Positions 6,961-8,207 of a stretch of 8,207 nucleotides of DNA are shown here, in pieces. The DNA lies in the NCBI GenBank assembly GCA_030684755.1, contig JAUXXN010000340.1:1-8207 (forward strand), read 5' to 3'. How positions within the stretch are numbered: position 1 is the first letter of the stretch; each line of letters starts with the position of its first letter. The notes under the pieces were generated by a model. That model was not told the DNA's origin, did not search any database, and was given only the letters and a program-made list of their open reading frames with translations. Source of the stretch: Hydrogenophaga sp. (lineage in GTDB: Bacteria; Pseudomonadota; Gammaproteobacteria; Burkholderiales; Burkholderiaceae_C). The translations under genes were made by a program, and so were the position numbers.

Positions 6961-7166
6961 GTACATGCTCCTTTTTGATTTGTGCTCGTGAGGCGCTGCG
7001 AACCTTCCGCAGACTTGTTGGCCCCGAGCCACTTCTATGAAAAGCCTTGCGGCCTTTCTTTCGGCTACCGGCCTTTCGGCCAGCGCCTCGGACCAGCAGG
7101 AGACTACCCTGCCCGTCCAATCTGTTGGCAGACCCGAGGGTCTGCACACCCCTTCACGGGTGCCAA
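6961..7166 (-). promoter_or_regulatory. Structured infC-rpmI leader, candidate L20 translational operator
   Basis: The transcribed strand of this 206-base gap can fold almost throughout. From 5' to 3' there is: a three-way-junction-like element right after the infC stop (7166-7125; outer TTGGCA/TGCCAA, hairpins CACCC/GGGTG and GCAGACCC/GGGTCTGC); a hairpin at 7118-7090 (4 bp, a G.G mismatch, then 6 bp); a hairpin CUGGCC-GAAA-GGCCGG (7083-7068); a hairpin AAGGCC-GCAA-GGCUUU (7056-7041); and CUGCGGA-AGG-UUCGCAG (7012-6996). Two loops are GNRA tetraloops. A perfect 9-bp long-range pair GAGGCGCTG (7089-7081) with CAGCGCCTC (6998-6990) overlaps two of these hairpins, so alternative folds compete. 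Its 3' arm ends about 16 nt before the rpmI ribosome binding site. By position it matches the enterobacterial L20 operator; that L20 binds here is inference. Confidence 0.55.
7128..7145 (-). repeat. Perfect inverted repeat after infC
   Basis: GCAGACCC and GGGTCTGC form a perfect 8-base inverted repeat with only TC between them, in practice a 7-bp stem with a CUCG loop. There is no U-run after it, so it is not an intrinsic terminator by itself. Its 3' end competes with the outer TTGGCA/TGCCAA stem (7166-7161 with 7130-7125). It may mark an mRNA processing or pausing point between infC and rpmI. Confidence 0.6.
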
Positions 7167-7757
7167 TTACTCGGCGCTCTGCGCAGCAGGCTCAACCGCC
7201 TTGGGGGCTGCTTTCCTGCGTCCGGGCGCGATCATCATGATCATCTGACGGCCTTCAAGCTTGGGAAACTGCTCCACCACGATGATGTCAGCCAGCTCGT
7301 CGCGAATGCGGTTGAGCAAGGCCAGACCCAGTTCCTGGTGCGTGATCTCGCGACCGCGAAAACGCAGCGTGATCTTGCACTTGTCGCCATCATCAAGAAA
7401 GCGGCGGATGTTGCGCATCTTGATGTTGTAGTCACCGTCATCGGTGCCTGGGCGGAACTTGACTTCCTTGATCTCGATAACCGTTTGCTTGGCCTTGGCT
7501 TCCGCCGCCTTTTTCTGCTCTTGGTACTTGAACTTGCCGTAATCCATCAAGCGACACACTGGGGGAATGGCCGTGGCAGCAATTTCTACCAGGTCTACAT
7601 CCAACTCACCGGCCATGCGCAGCGCTTCTTGCAAACTGACAATGCCCAGCGGCTCGTTTTCCGGCCCATTGAGGCGAACCTCTGGGGCCATGATTTCACG
7701 GTTCAGTCGGTGTGCGCGCTCTTCGCGTTGGCGGCGGTCACGAAAATTGGTAGCTAT
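7167..7757 (-). CDS. infC: Translation initiation factor IF-3 (AUA start)
   Basis: A 196-residue IF-3, which binds the 30S subunit, keeps the subunits apart and checks the start codon and initiator tRNA. Seen: an N-terminal segment [20 protein letters not shown], the N domain ([20 protein letters not shown]), the family signature [14 protein letters not shown] (69-82), a lysine/alanine-rich linker, the C domain ([17 protein letters not shown] and [13 protein letters not shown]) and a short Ala/Pro tail. The first ATG (7691) would cut off the conserved basic N-terminus and has no ribosome binding site. The frame runs up 22 codons to ATA at 7757, preceded by AAAGGA (7770-7765) with a 7-nt gap, and meets a stop 9 codons further up with no ATG, GTG or TTG between. 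An ATA start is therefore the best call. Such a start fits the known autoregulation of infC, in which IF-3 rejects its own non-canonical start. Confidence 0.95.
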   Translation of the reverse strand: MATNFRDRRQREERAHRLNREIMAPEVRLNGPENEPLGIVSLQEALRMAGELDVDLVEIAATAIPPVCRLMDYGKFKYQEQKKAAEAKAKQTVIEIKEVKFRPGTDDGDYNIKMRNIRRFLDDGDKCKITLRFRGREITHQELGLALLNRIRDELADIIVVEQFPKLEGRQMIMMIAPGRRKAAPKAVEPAAQSAE

Positions 7758-7865
7758 GGTACGTTCCTTTGTGTGGGCTGATTAAACAGGTAGAGCGCCC
7801 GGGAGGACGCCCCATTGCATGAGCGGTGTACGCAGCGACTTCGGGGGTCAACCGGGTGTTTGATT
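7758..7865 (-). other. thrS-infC spacer with infC ribosome binding site
   Basis: A gap of 108 bases. The only functional signal I can support is AAAGGA (7770-7765) with a 7-nt gap to the ATA codon of infC. The middle contains a GC-rich patch with a CCCGGG core around 7798-7803, but no convincing stem plus U-run. Nothing argues for termination, so infC is probably transcribed at least partly from upstream of thrS. Confidence 0.5.
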
Positions 7866-8207
7866 TCAAACTTTGGATGAAACGTCTGCCGCAATCAGCT
7901 TGGAAAAGTCTTCCAGCGGCATGACACCGAGGTCTTTGTTGCCTCGCGCCCGCACAGCCACAGCGCCAGCTGCCTTTTCTTTGTCGCCCACGACAATGAT
8001 GTAAGGAAGCTTTTGCAACGCGTGCTCTCGTATTTTATACGTGATTTTCTCGTTGCGCAGGTCGGTAATGACTCTAAGCCCTTGATTCTGCAACGATTTG
8101 GCGATTTCACGACAGTAATCGCCTTGCGCGTCGGTGATATTGAGCACCGAAACCTGCACCGGTGCGAGCCACACCGGCAGTGCGCCCGCGTGCTGCTCGA
8201 TCAGGAT
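7866..8207 (-). CDS. thrS: Threonyl-tRNA synthetase, C-terminal part (5' end outside window)
   Basis: The last 113 codons of threonyl-tRNA synthetase, the class II enzyme that joins threonine to tRNA-Thr in the cytoplasm. The visible piece is the anticodon-binding domain: [20 protein letters not shown], then a mid-region [19 protein letters not shown] and [20 protein letters not shown], ending in a variable tail after [10 protein letters not shown]. These strings are diagnostic for ThrRS. The catalytic core, editing domain and start lie to the right of the window, so the GTG at 8174 is internal and not a true start. The order thrS-infC-rpmI-rplT-pheS-pheT-ihfA is the conserved proteobacterial cluster. 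Confidence 0.97.
   Translation of the reverse strand: MLIEQHAGALPVWLAPVQVSVLNITDAQGDYCREIAKSLQNQGLRVITDLRNEKITYKIREHALQKLPYIIVVGDKEKAAGAVAVRARGNKDLGVMPLEDFSKLIAADVSSKV

Overview
The window is a minus-strand stretch of a betaproteobacterial chromosome. The protein sequences (IhfA, PheT, PheS, L20, L35, IF-3 and ThrRS) look most like Burkholderiales, probably Comamonadaceae. That placement rests on remembered family sequences, not on a search. All genes are transcribed right to left, and I see no credible plus-strand gene.

Right part (about 8207 down to 2297): the conserved translation and nucleoid cluster thrS(3' end)-infC-rpmI-rplT-pheS-pheT-ihfA. It encodes the C-terminus of threonyl-tRNA synthetase, initiation factor IF-3, ribosomal proteins L35 and L20, both subunits of phenylalanyl-tRNA synthetase and the alpha subunit of IHF. 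infC appears to start at AUA, the rare-start class through which IF-3 controls its own synthesis. The 206-nt gap between infC and rpmI is densely structured and sits where the L20 translational operator lies in enterobacteria. A strong hairpin with a U-run lies between rplT and pheS, so synthetase expression may be partly uncoupled from the ribosomal protein genes.

Middle (2030-2296): a short intergenic region between the ihfA stop and the next gene. It holds an AT-rich -10-like element, an 11-bp near-palindrome and a loose hairpin. I found no tRNA and no obvious regulator gene.

Left part (1-2029, running off the window): a large reading frame open to the left edge, so only shadow frames appear if complete ORFs are required. 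Its translation is PelA, the periplasmic glycoside hydrolase/polysaccharide deacetylase of Pel exopolysaccharide biosynthesis. It has a Sec-type signal peptide, an N-terminal GH114/GH166-type barrel and the deacetylase metal-site motifs (DGD and HxxxH). About 676 codons are visible out of roughly 940 expected. The rest of pelA, and probably pelB onward, should lie to the left. The window therefore captures a junction between a universally conserved housekeeping operon and an accessory biofilm-matrix locus. I found no evidence here for a wholly new system. The points most worth checking are the rpmI leader RNA, the AUA start of infC and the pel/ihfA junction.
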